From contig NZ_NIZW01000011.1 in NCBI RefSeq assembly GCF_002727185.1, forward strand, positions 1 through 64,000: a stretch of 64,000 bases of DNA. Direction: 5' to 3'. Origin of the DNA: Rhodopirellula bahusiensis. GTDB lineage: Bacteria > Planctomycetota > Planctomycetia > Pirellulales > Pirellulaceae. Of the stretch, positions 16,929 to 25,776 are shown piece after piece. Position 1 is the first letter of the stretch, and every line of letters starts with the position of its first letter. A program made the position numbers and the translations under genes. The notes under the pieces are model-generated. The model made no database searches. It was not told the origin of the DNA and worked only from the letters and a program-made list of their open reading frames with translations.

Positions 16929-19199
16929 TTGCAGGCCCTACCAGTGACAAGCAAATCTAACACATCTGAACCCGCCGCTGCTCCAGCGAAATCGCCTCCG
17001 GACGCCTATTTGGTGGTCCATCGAGGCATGCGCTGGACGGATGTGATTCGATTGTCCGGTGAGGTGCATTGGACCATCGGACGTTCTTCGTCCAACCCGA
17101 TTGTGCTTCGCAGTGCCCAATCCAGCCGCCAACATGCCGAAATCCGACCGTCGATCACCGCTGATGGCCCGGTCTGGGCGATCGCCGACCTGAATTCTCG
17201 AAATGGTGTGAGCGTCAATTCGAGGCGAATTCAGGCACCTACCGTCCTGAACGAAGCCGACCAGATCGAAATCGCTGGGTTTGAGCTGACCTTCACTCGG
17301 AACCCCGCCACGCTGACTCGCCCCCCCGAGCGGAATGCAAGCGGGGCGGGAGTGGCGAAGGCGGACGGATCCCAATCTGCCGACGATGGGGCAACCCAAG
17401 ACAATTTGGGGATCGGCTCGAAGGACGCTGGCTCCGATTTTGACGGTGGTAACGGCGAAAGCGAAGTTGACGTCGTCTCCCAGATCATGACCAGCGGGCT
17501 GGCACGCCGCATGAATCGAGATTCCAGTTCTGCCGGCGAAAGCGAAATGCGGTCCGATGCGGCCGACCCGCTGCTTGCGATGGCGTTTGCTCTGGGCCGA
17601 GCTGAATCGATCGAGGAATGCGGCGAGACTTTGATGCAAACGCTCGATGATTTGCTCTCTGGATCCACGATTGGTTTGTACCTGTTCGATGCGGAGCAAA
17701 GAGCCGCGTTGGTCCAGGGCGGTGGTTTGGCTCCGCCGCGATTGGTTCGCCAGCCCACCGGGACTCGGTATCGACGTCCACCGTCGCCGCTGGTCGAACC
17801 CATTTTGCAACCTCAGTCTGCCGCGATTTTGGCCCGCAACGTATTGGGTGATCGCCGACTCGCGACGGAGAACACCGCTGGCGAAATTGATGTGGAGTCG
17901 ATCATCTTGGCACCACTCCGTCCGGTGTCTCGTGGAAATGCCCAGTCGCAGAAGGCTGCAGGTGACTCGAAACTCGATAAGGGTTCATCCACTGGCAAAG
18001 CTATTGCTGAGAACGAGTTGCCGGTCGGCTTGGTGCATGTGACCACGCCAGCTGGCCAGCCCGCGTTGACGCCGAACCAACTGAGGAACGTGGTCGCGGC
18101 GGGAGAGATCTTCTGCCAAGCCATTCGGTCGATCCACCGCGAGGCTTCGTTGACGCGGTCACTCAAGAAGTCAGAGGCGGTGATCAATCGCTTGCGTCGC
18201 CAGCTGGCCGGGCGGATCCAGATTCTCGGCAACAGCGAACCGATCCGACTGGTGCAGCAACAAATCGCGCAAGTCGCGCCGACGCCCTCGGTGGTCCTGG
18301 TTCGTGGCGAGTCTGGTGTTGGTAAAGAACTGGTTGCGTCGGCCATCCATCATGCGAGCCCGCGTCGAGATGGGCCGCTGGTGTGTCTAAACTGCGCGGC
18401 GTTGTCCAAGGACTTGTTGGAGTCCGAACTTTTCGGCCACGAAGAAGGCGCCTTCACCGGCGCGACGCAGCAGAAGCGAGGCAAGTTCGAAGCCGCCTCG
18501 GGTGGCACATTGATGCTGGACGAAATCGGTGAGATGAGCTTGGACCTGCAAGCCAAACTGCTTCGTGTGCTGGAGGGCCATTCTTTTGAACGTGTCGGTG
18601 GTCATTCACAGATTCGAGTGGATGTTCGAGTCGTCGCGGCGACACATCGCGATTTGCGTGTGATGGTCGAGCAGAGGACTTTTCGCGAAGATCTGTTTTA
18701 CCGACTGAACGTGGTCGAGATCCTGGTGCCGCCGTTAAGAGAACGCGGCCGCGACGTGGTTTTGCTCGCGAATCACTTCCTTCAAACGTTTGCCGAGTCA
18801 ATGGCACGCGGGCGATTGAAGTTCACGGCTTTGGCGGAGAAAAAATTGCAACGCCATCGTTGGCCTGGCAACGTTCGAGAGCTTCGCAACGTGATCGAGA
18901 GAGCTGTGGTGATGTCGCCGATGGATGCTGGCGGCGAGGGAGTCGTGGGTGAACTAGACGCGGATGATTTAATGATCACACCGGTCGCCGGATCGCCGAA
19001 AGAGAGTTCAGGAAAAAACAGTCGATCCGGTGGCTACGCGGATGACTTGCGGCTATCGCTGGCGGAATTGGAGATGCGTCATATTCGACGAGTGCTTGAT
19101 TCCACCGGTGGGAACAAGAGTCGTGCGTCGACGATCCTAGGCATTGAACGCAGTACCTTGGATCGAAAGCTAAAGAAGGCCCAAAAGAACGACAACTGA
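16929..19199 (+). CDS. FHA-GAF-sigma54 transcriptional activator
   Basis: A 756-residue regulator. Residues about 25-125 form an FHA phosphopeptide-binding domain ([27 protein letters not shown]). About 210-400 looks like a GAF sensor domain. About 420-655 is the AAA+ sigma54-interaction domain with Walker A GESGVGKE (about 459), GAFTGA (about 507), Walker [13 protein letters not shown] and the arginine-finger region [12 protein letters not shown]. The C-terminus is a Fis-type HTH ([20 protein letters not shown]). It activates sigma54 promoters, probably in response to Ser/Thr phosphorylation read by the FHA domain; the kinase at 10711 is one possible partner by proximity only. The start is TTG 16929 or, equally plausible, GTG 16944. 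Confidence 0.9.
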   Translation: MQALPVTSKSNTSEPAAAPAKSPPDAYLVVHRGMRWTDVIRLSGEVHWTIGRSSSNPIVLRSAQSSRQHAEIRPSITADGPVWAIADLNSRNGVSVNSRRIQAPTVLNEADQIEIAGFELTFTRNPATLTRPPERNASGAGVAKADGSQSADDGATQDNLGIGSKDAGSDFDGGNGESEVDVVSQIMTSGLARRMNRDSSSAGESEMRSDAADPLLAMAFALGRAESIEECGETLMQTLDDLLSGSTIGLYLFDAEQRAALVQGGGLAPPRLVRQPTGTRYRRPPSPLVEPILQPQSAAILARNVLGDRRLATENTAGEIDVESIILAPLRPVSRGNAQSQKAAGDSKLDKGSSTGKAIAENELPVGLVHVTTPAGQPALTPNQLRNVVAAGEIFCQAIRSIHREASLTRSLKKSEAVINRLRRQLAGRIQILGNSEPIRLVQQQIAQVAPTPSVVLVRGESGVGKELVASAIHHASPRRDGPLVCLNCAALSKDLLESELFGHEEGAFTGATQQKRGKFEAASGGTLMLDEIGEMSLDLQAKLLRVLEGHSFERVGGHSQIRVDVRVVAATHRDLRVMVEQRTFREDLFYRLNVVEILVPPLRERGRDVVLLANHFLQTFAESMARGRLKFTALAEKKLQRHRWPGNVRELRNVIERAVVMSPMDAGGEGVVGELDADDLMITPVAGSPKESSGKNSRSGGYADDLRLSLAELEMRHIRRVLDSTGGNKSRASTILGIERSTLDRKLKKAQKNDN

Positions 19200-19500
19200 G
19201 CAGGAAGTCAGGAAACGCTCGCCAAAGCCTTGTTCACGGCATGGGCCTTTGCAACTGTTGTGAGCGTCACGTGCAGCCAACTCGCCGCTGATAACGCGAG
19301 GTCTATGCCACCCAAACCAGCCGCACGGCGTTAGCCGCGGTTCCTACGCGCAACAGTGGCGAACGACGAATGGCACTTACTTTGGATCCAAGTCTTTCAT
19401 TTTGGACGGTGGTTTCGTGCGTTTTTCAAACTGCATGTTTTTGGGGCGTTTCTAGGTTCCACTACGAAGATCTTTTCGCGTCTGCATACCAAAACGCCGC

Positions 19501-19528
19501 AAGCCCTCCGGCCAAATCCGGAGGGCTT
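19501..19528. terminator. Bidirectional terminator between converging genes
   Basis: AAGCCCTCCGG (19501-19511) and CCGGAGGGCTT (19518-19528) are exact complements around a 6-base loop. It lies between the stop of the sigma54 activator (19199) and the stop of the leftward gene at 19551. The rest of the 350-bp gap holds a GC-rich palindromic stretch around 19305-19345 (core GGCGTTAGCC) that resembles a dispersed Rhodopirellula repeat, and no gene. Confidence 0.7.
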
Positions 19529-19550
19529 GTGCGATTGATGGTGAGACGAG

Positions 19551-20627
19551 TTAGCGATTTTCGCTGAGTGCCAACAACGCTCGGCGACTGTCGTTGTAGT
19601 CCAGTGCCACGACTCGCAAATCAGTTGGCAACTTTCGGATCACGGGGTCGATGTATGGATCGGCTTTTCCCGCGATCAGACGTTCGGCCCAGTCGCCGTG
19701 GACGTCGACCGAGTCCACATCCATCTTGGCGGCCACGTGCCGAATCAAGGTTGGAAGCGATCGGATGGATGTATCGGCTCGGTGTCCCGATGCTGCTTGT
19801 CGAAGGCGAACTTCCGACGATGCCAATTGACGAGCCAAACTCCAGGCCGCGTCGTCTCCTTCGCGATGCACGGCGACGGTGAAGTGGGCTTTGCCAAGCA
19901 TCGTTGATGAGGAACTGGTTTCCAACAACGGCATGTCCGCCCAAACGCCGCTGATCGGATTGCTCTTCGCTGGCTTTCCGTACGCCATCACGACGACGTC
20001 GAGCATCCCGGCACGGAAACCGGGAGGCACGTCGAATGCAACTTGGAATGTCTTTTCGCCTTCCAAAACTTGTTGCGACGTCCAACGCAGCTTGTAATAC
20101 ACGCCGCGACCTCGTTCGATCGTTCCCGCGGCGGAGACAGCGTGCAAAGGAGCGTGTTTGTCGAACTGGATCGCCTCGGATTGTTTGTCTCCGTTGTCGG
20201 CTCCCAAATGCGCGGATGCCAAGTGACCATAGCCACCGTCGGCGGCGACACCGATCGAACGAGTTGACTCGTCGGAGCGTTTGACTTGGATTGGTGTGGC
20301 GTAATCGGTGCCCGTTTCAGTGCGTGGCGAGTAATCAAGGACTCGCCAAGAAGCGGCACGCGGAACAACCTGCACCATCCAGCGTTCGATCGTTGGCAAC
20401 TTGCTGCCCGAGACCATCGACGACAATCGCAACTCGACTTGCATCGACTCGCCGGCCTGAGCGGTGGGTGTCATCCGATCCGAAAGGTCGACGGGTCGGG
20501 CAATTGCGGTCGGTGGCAGATCAAACGAAAGAGCTGGTGCACTTTCTTCAGCGAAGATGTCGGTGGCCAGCAAAGCCAAGGCGAACACCAAAGCGTAAGA
20601 TTTGACTCGAGTTTGAAAGAAGTTCAT
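19551..20627 (-). CDS. Secreted hypothetical protein
   Basis: A 358-residue protein from ATG 20627, which yields a signal peptide (SYALVFALALLATDIFA). The mature region is beta-rich in its first half (MQVELRLSSMVSG, WRVLDYSPRTETGTDYATPI, VYYKLRWTSQQVLEGEKTFQ), reading like an immunoglobulin-like or adhesin-type fold, then helical. No catalytic motif or lipobox is seen. A longer frame from 20762 is rejected because it buries the signal peptide. I do not recognise the family. It is followed by a strong terminator and appears to be a single-gene unit. Confidence 0.7.
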   Translation of the reverse strand: MNFFQTRVKSYALVFALALLATDIFAEESAPALSFDLPPTAIARPVDLSDRMTPTAQAGESMQVELRLSSMVSGSKLPTIERWMVQVVPRAASWRVLDYSPRTETGTDYATPIQVKRSDESTRSIGVAADGGYGHLASAHLGADNGDKQSEAIQFDKHAPLHAVSAAGTIERGRGVYYKLRWTSQQVLEGEKTFQVAFDVPPGFRAGMLDVVVMAYGKPAKSNPISGVWADMPLLETSSSSTMLGKAHFTVAVHREGDDAAWSLARQLASSEVRLRQAASGHRADTSIRSLPTLIRHVAAKMDVDSVDVHGDWAERLIAGKADPYIDPVIRKLPTDLRVVALDYNDSRRALLALSENR

Positions 20628-20893
20628 CCGTGTGTCTCCGCGTCCGAACCATTGATTGACGGTGATAGCCGGATCATCCGACTCGATTCCGTTCCATCTT
20701 GGATGCGGGCTGACTTCCGCCAGCGACAAGATTATTTCGTCTTTTCCGCGACGGGCAAGCAAAGCAAACTCGGTGCCAACTTGTTGGTCTTGAGTTGCAA
20801 TTTGCGCGGCCAGTGCCGTGAAACTTGGTGGCCTGTGCAGACGCTTTGTTCTTCACTTTGAAAGCGATGAAATGGCTGCGTGAAACAATCGAG

Positions 20894-21475
20894 TCACGAA
20901 TGCATTCGAGGCAGTTCACTGCCCTCAGCGATGATCTCACTTTCCAACTTGGACAGTTCCGTGAGACGTCCTCGAACCGTTTCGCGATCCGCGAAATGTT
21001 CGGCGAGCTTCACGTAGGTGGTGTGATGGCGGGCTTCGCTTTCGAACAAACCCGCGTAAAACGCTGATAACTCTGGCTCGCGGTCAACAACATGGTCAGC
21101 AAGCAAACGGAACCGTTCGCAACTGCGAGCCTCGATCAACGACGCGACCAACAACCGATCAACGGCACGGTTAGGATCATTCTGGCGTATCAAAGCGGTT
21201 AGTTTGCGACCATATGGTCCCGGAGCGATCCGCCGGAACGGAATGTCGCGTTGCTTCAGGATGTCGACGACCATGAAGAAGTGTTCGAGTTCCTCTTCGA
21301 CGATCGTTGCCATCTCGCGGCAGATGTCGAGGTTCTCGGTGTATGCGTTCATCAGGTTCATCGCGGTCGACGCGGCTTTGCGTTCGCAGTGCGCGTGATC
21401 GAGCAGCAGTTCATCGAGATGGTTGTCGACTTGTTCCAGCCAACGCTTTGTCGATTCGGAATGCAAATGAAGCAT
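20894..21475 (-). CDS. miaE: tRNA-(ms2io6A)-hydroxylase MiaE
   Basis: A 193-residue member of the MiaE di-iron hydroxylase family, which hydroxylates ms2i6A at position 37 of tRNAs reading U-starting codons. The four-helix di-iron pattern is visible: HAHCERKAASTAM, EMATIVEEELEHF, LLVASLIEARSCERF and LFESEARHHTTYVKLAEHF, supplying the Glu and His ligands. Length is normal. It begins 5 bp after the ftsY stop on the same strand, so the two are probably cotranscribed. Function by family is secure; tRNA substrates in this organism are inferred. Confidence 0.92.
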   Translation of the reverse strand: MLHLHSESTKRWLEQVDNHLDELLLDHAHCERKAASTAMNLMNAYTENLDICREMATIVEEELEHFFMVVDILKQRDIPFRRIAPGPYGRKLTALIRQNDPNRAVDRLLVASLIEARSCERFRLLADHVVDREPELSAFYAGLFESEARHHTTYVKLAEHFADRETVRGRLTELSKLESEIIAEGSELPRMHS

Positions 21476-21480
21476 TGCGA

Positions 21481-22533
21481 TTAGGCCTCCAGCAACGCTG
21501 CGGCAAACGTGTCTGGATCAAACTTCGTCATGTCTTCGATGCCTTCGCCCAGCCCGACGAACTTGACTGGCAGTTCGAATTGTTCGCGAATTGGTAAGAC
21601 GACGCCGCCTTTCGCGGACCCGTCCAGCTTGGACAAAATGATCCCCGTGCATCCCGCCGCGTTGCTAAACCCTTTTGCTTGGCTGATTGCATTTTGGCCC
21701 GCGGTGGCATCGAGAACCAACAGAACCTCGTGCGGAGCGCCAGGCAGTTTCTTGTCGATAACGCGGCGGATCTTTTCCAATTCCAACATCAACTTGCCTT
21801 GCGTTTGCAGGCGTCCGGCCGTGTCGATGATCGCGTAGTCGGCACCGATCTCAATCGCTTTCTCGGTCGTTTGATAGGCGACGCTGGCGGGATCCACTCC
21901 GCTGGGGCCGGTCACGATTTCGCAACCAATTCGCTCGGACCAAATGGTCAGTTGCTCCACCGCGGCGGCGCGGAAGGTGTCGCCCGCACCGAGAACGATC
22001 TTGTGGCCTTGCGAAACCAGATGATGCGACAGCTTTCCGATCGATGTCGTCTTGCCGCTTCCGTTGACGCCGACGACCAAAATGACCGTCGGTGGCGAGT
22101 CCGCTTTGGCGAGGTCGCCGTGATCTTGTTTCAGTTGTTCACGAATGTCTTCGGTGATTGTTTCGACGACTTCTTCCAAGTGCACCACGCGGCCGCGAAA
22201 GTCCTTGGCGACTCGATCGCGAATTCGTCCGGCGGGGCCGGCGCCCATGTCGGTGCGGATCAAGCGAGCGTAGAGTTCGCCAAGGAAGTCCTCGTCGACC
22301 AAGCGGCCTTCGGCTTTGAACAAGTCGCGGATGTCGGTTCCAAGCACCCGGCGAGTCTTCTGCAGGCCGTTCTTCATCTTGCCAAACAGGCCACCGGAGC
22401 TTTCTGGGCCGGCCGAGTTATCTGGGCCGGTCGATCTTTCTGGGCCGGCCGCAGCTTCGTCACCCGCCGATGGCGAGGCGGGGGTGGTGGATTCGTCGCT
22501 CGAGTCGTTCTTCTTGGATCGCCAGAAAGCCAT
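21481..22533 (-). CDS. ftsY: Signal recognition particle receptor FtsY
   Basis: A 350-residue SRP receptor GTPase that docks ribosome-SRP complexes at the inner membrane. The N-terminal A domain is short, acidic and low-complexity with three TGP/AGP-type repeats (residues about 30-47), the NG domain follows from about 50. GTPase motifs: G1 GVNGSGKTT (155-163), DTFRAAA, DTAGRLQ, SKLDGSAKGG and GLGEGIEDM. It shares a 195-bp divergent promoter region with the dehydrogenase gene at 22728 and is followed by miaE. Confidence 0.97.
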   Translation of the reverse strand: MAFWRSKKNDSSDESTTPASPSAGDEAAAGPERSTGPDNSAGPESSGGLFGKMKNGLQKTRRVLGTDIRDLFKAEGRLVDEDFLGELYARLIRTDMGAGPAGRIRDRVAKDFRGRVVHLEEVVETITEDIREQLKQDHGDLAKADSPPTVILVVGVNGSGKTTSIGKLSHHLVSQGHKIVLGAGDTFRAAAVEQLTIWSERIGCEIVTGPSGVDPASVAYQTTEKAIEIGADYAIIDTAGRLQTQGKLMLELEKIRRVIDKKLPGAPHEVLLVLDATAGQNAISQAKGFSNAAGCTGIILSKLDGSAKGGVVLPIREQFELPVKFVGLGEGIEDMTKFDPDTFAAALLEA

Positions 22534-22727
22534 CTATCAATGCACGTTTGGGAATGGAGCGTATGAGAACACGATGGGATGGATGCGACGTCGCCGCAGC
22601 CAGACAAATTGTGTCGCAATGCGATGAAATCCACCACCCGGGGAAGTCCACAGACGTGATGGTTTGTCCATCCGTTCGGTTAAGATATCGGACTCATCCC
22701 CACCTCTTCCCCCGGCTCGTCTTCCCT

Positions 22728-25676
22728 ATGTTTTCGTCGAAATTGTTCTTGTCAGCCCTGTCCGCTGCGTTTTTGTCGCTGTTATTTTGCGGTGTGAACT
22801 TGCGGGCTGAACGACCGGCCTGGACCGAATCGCGATTGCAGGGCACCCCCGAGCCGCCGTTGCCTTTGAAGGTGCAGAGAGTTCATCCGAATTTGGTGGT
22901 GAGATCGCCCATCACCGCGATGGATTTGCCTGGCACGAATCGCCGTTTGTTGCTGCAGGTGAGCGGGCAAGTCTCCACGTTTGAGAATCGTGACGACGTT
23001 GAAACGATGGAGTTGGCGCTCGACATCAACGCCACGAATTTGAAAGTCAATCCCGATGAAAAGTTTGCTGCGGCGCGAGATCTGACGCTGCATCCGGACT
23101 TCGAAAACAATGGCTATCTCTACGTGGTTTGGTCCATCCGTCCCCACGACGTCGAAGGTGGCACAAGAATTTCGCGATTCCGAATGAACATGCCTGGCGA
23201 TGACGGGGTGGTAGAGAATGATTTGGACTCAGTTCCGACGATTGATCCCGAGTCCCGTTTGGATTTGCTGTCGTATCCGTCGGGTGACCACATCGGAGCC
23301 TCGCTGAACTTTGGTCCCGACGGACTGCTCTACATCACGACCGGTGATGGTTCGCTGCCCTTTCCACCCGACGTCAACAAAGCCGCTCAAAACATCGGCG
23401 ACCTTCGTGGCAGCGTGTTGCGAATTGATGTGAATGAAACCAGTCAAGCAGCCGACGGTACGACGTTGCCCTATCGTATTCCCGAGGACAACCCGTTTGT
23501 GGATGTCGCGGGGGCACGCGGCGAGATCTACGCGTTTGGATTGCGCAATGGTTTTCGCGCAGCCTTTGATCCTGCGACCGAAGACCTATGGGTGGCCGAT
23601 GTGGGTTGGGAAAAGTGCGAGATGGTGCACCGGATCGTACCCGGCGGCAATCATGGTTGGAGTCTCTACGAAGGTCCCCATCCGGTTGATTTGGAACAGA
23701 CGCCAGGTCCGGGACCAGTGATTTTGCCGGAGGTCGTGTTCCCTCGCAGCGAATCGCAATCGATCACAGGTGGCGTGTTTGTTCCGCTGAACGCTTCGGT
23801 TGTCAGACAGGATGCATCGCTGGTGGGTGAGTACTTGTGTGGTTGCTACATGAACGGGAATGTGTGGTCGATCGACACGCAGTCGAAAACGCAAACGGGC
23901 AAGCCACCTGTGCCGAGAAAAATTGCCAGCACGGGTTTGAAAATCATCGACTTCTTTGTCAGTCAGAGCGGTGCCGCGGCGGAAATTCTGTTGGTCGACT
24001 ACTCCGGTGGGCTGTACCGGTTGATTGAGAACGAATCGGTGGACGACTACGCATCGTTCCCTCAGCGGCTCAGCGAAACCGGCTTGTTTTCTGACACGAA
24101 GGATTTGATTCCGAACCCCGGTGTCGTTGCCTACGAGCCTGCCGCGACCATGTTCCGCGATGGAATTCGAACGGTTCGGTTCGTTGGGATTCCAGGTCAA
24201 GAACCAATCCACCCGATGCGTAAACGCTACACCCCGGGCACTGTATTCGCGAACACCTTGATCCGCGATGTCTTGGATTCGGATGGGAATCCGAAGACGA
24301 TTCGGCTGGAGACTCAGGTGCTGTCGTTTGACGGATTGAACTGGAATCCGACCACGTTTGCTTGGAACGAGGAACAAACCGATGCGACGCTGGTTCCGGC
24401 GATGGGAGCCACACAAACCTTTCGCGTTGCTGATCCAATTTGGGGACCGCGGGATTGGGAACATCGGTTTTATCCCCGCGATGTTTGCATCACTTGTCAC
24501 AACGTCGCCAACCCGGGAGCGGCTTCGCTGGTGCCGGAGAATTTGCGGGACGAAGCCGGTCCTGGATCGTGGAACGAGCTCGCTCATGCAGGGTTCTTGG
24601 TGAGCGCGAAATCCAAACCTGGATTTGAGATGGTGGATCCTTCCGATGAAGACCAACCGCTCGAACAACGGGCACGTTCGTATCTGCATTCGAATTGCGC
24701 GCACTGTCATCGACCAGCTGGTGGAGCGACATCCAAGATGGATCTGCGGCACAACCGGCCGCTGGACCAAACGGCGTTGAGGGACGTACCGGCGGCACAG
24801 GGTGACTTTGGTTTGGGAGCCGATACATGTGTTGTTCTGCCCGGGCATCCTGAGCGATCCGCGTTGGTCTACCGCGTTGCAACTGGCGGGCCCGGCAAAA
24901 TGCCTCGCGTCGGATGTACGACGGTGGATCTGGCCGGGGCAGCGATGCTGTGGGACTGGGTGGAATCACAGCCCGCCAGCGGAGAGACGCAAGCAGCTGA
25001 ACTCTCGGCGACGGATGACAACCAGACTGTCCGTGCAATGCGGTTGTGGCGGGCACTTGCCGGAAAGGCGCCGGACGAAGCGAAGCAAACGGTCGGGGAA
25101 ATGTTGAGCGGCGACGACGCACCAGAGTCACCCGTGCTTCTCGGTTTGCTGCAGCCATGGATCGACCCGAGCCAGCGAAAGCTGATGGTGGGTGATTCAC
25201 CAGACGCGGATGCTTTGTTGACATTGAAGGGAGACGCCCAGCGAGGCTTGCAATGGTTCTACGAATCGGCTGCGTCCCAGTGTCGACAATGCCACCGCAT
25301 CGGAGGTCTGGGCAAAGACGTTGGCCCGTCGCTGGCGGGAATCAGTAAGCGTCGAACACGCGCTGAAGTCTTGCGAGGAATCATCGACCCGAGTGCGAAG
25401 ATCGAACCTGAATGGCAGAGTCACACGTTGTTGACCGTCGACGGAGATTTGGTCGCTGGGCGAATTCTTCGTGAGGACGATGACGTCGTGGTTTTGCAAC
25501 AAGCCGATGGAACTCAAACAACGCTAGCGGCAGAAGACGTCGAAGTCAAAAAGCCGAACGAGCAATCCTTGATGCCGGCTGGTTTGTTGTCAGCGATGAC
25601 GCCGCAGGAGGTCGCGGACTTGCTCGAGTTCCTGATGCAAACCAATGAAGCCGGCGAGTTGCCGGTTGGGGATTGA
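22728..25676 (+). CDS. Secreted PQQ-type sugar dehydrogenase fused to a triheme cytochrome c
   Basis: A 982-residue secreted protein from ATG 22728, giving a signal peptide (LFLSALSAAFLSLLFC). Residues about 45-420 form a glucose/sorbosone dehydrogenase-like beta-propeller (SLNFGPDGLLYITTGDG, GEIYAFGLRNGFRAAFDP, WVADVGWEKCEMVHRIVPGG). The C-terminal half carries three c-type heme sites: CITCH (about 587), CAHCH (about 657) and CRQCH (about 852), the last in a domain common to planctomycete membrane-bound dehydrogenases. The family oxidises sugars or alcohols in the periplasm and passes electrons to cytochromes. Substrate unknown. A longer frame from 22470 overlaps ftsY and is rejected. Confidence 0.85.
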   Translation: MFSSKLFLSALSAAFLSLLFCGVNLRAERPAWTESRLQGTPEPPLPLKVQRVHPNLVVRSPITAMDLPGTNRRLLLQVSGQVSTFENRDDVETMELALDINATNLKVNPDEKFAAARDLTLHPDFENNGYLYVVWSIRPHDVEGGTRISRFRMNMPGDDGVVENDLDSVPTIDPESRLDLLSYPSGDHIGASLNFGPDGLLYITTGDGSLPFPPDVNKAAQNIGDLRGSVLRIDVNETSQAADGTTLPYRIPEDNPFVDVAGARGEIYAFGLRNGFRAAFDPATEDLWVADVGWEKCEMVHRIVPGGNHGWSLYEGPHPVDLEQTPGPGPVILPEVVFPRSESQSITGGVFVPLNASVVRQDASLVGEYLCGCYMNGNVWSIDTQSKTQTGKPPVPRKIASTGLKIIDFFVSQSGAAAEILLVDYSGGLYRLIENESVDDYASFPQRLSETGLFSDTKDLIPNPGVVAYEPAATMFRDGIRTVRFVGIPGQEPIHPMRKRYTPGTVFANTLIRDVLDSDGNPKTIRLETQVLSFDGLNWNPTTFAWNEEQTDATLVPAMGATQTFRVADPIWGPRDWEHRFYPRDVCITCHNVANPGAASLVPENLRDEAGPGSWNELAHAGFLVSAKSKPGFEMVDPSDEDQPLEQRARSYLHSNCAHCHRPAGGATSKMDLRHNRPLDQTALRDVPAAQGDFGLGADTCVVLPGHPERSALVYRVATGGPGKMPRVGCTTVDLAGAAMLWDWVESQPASGETQAAELSATDDNQTVRAMRLWRALAGKAPDEAKQTVGEMLSGDDAPESPVLLGLLQPWIDPSQRKLMVGDSPDADALLTLKGDAQRGLQWFYESAASQCRQCHRIGGLGKDVGPSLAGISKRRTRAEVLRGIIDPSAKIEPEWQSHTLLTVDGDLVAGRILREDDDVVVLQQADGTQTTLAAEDVEVKKPNEQSLMPAGLLSAMTPQEVADLLEFLMQTNEAGELPVGD

Positions 25677-25776
25677 TGCGTCGTTTGGATTGGCTGCCGG
25701 AACTCCCGTTGGTCGGTCCGGCCTAATATGAGGAGCGTCGAGCCCTAGACGACGCTTTGCTCCGACAAGATTCGAC

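Noticed and set aside
23586-24848. A 420-codon minus-strand frame inside the dehydrogenase gene
   Set aside because: Antisense shadow of the cytochrome-dehydrogenase gene; the plus-strand gene has clear catalytic and heme motifs.
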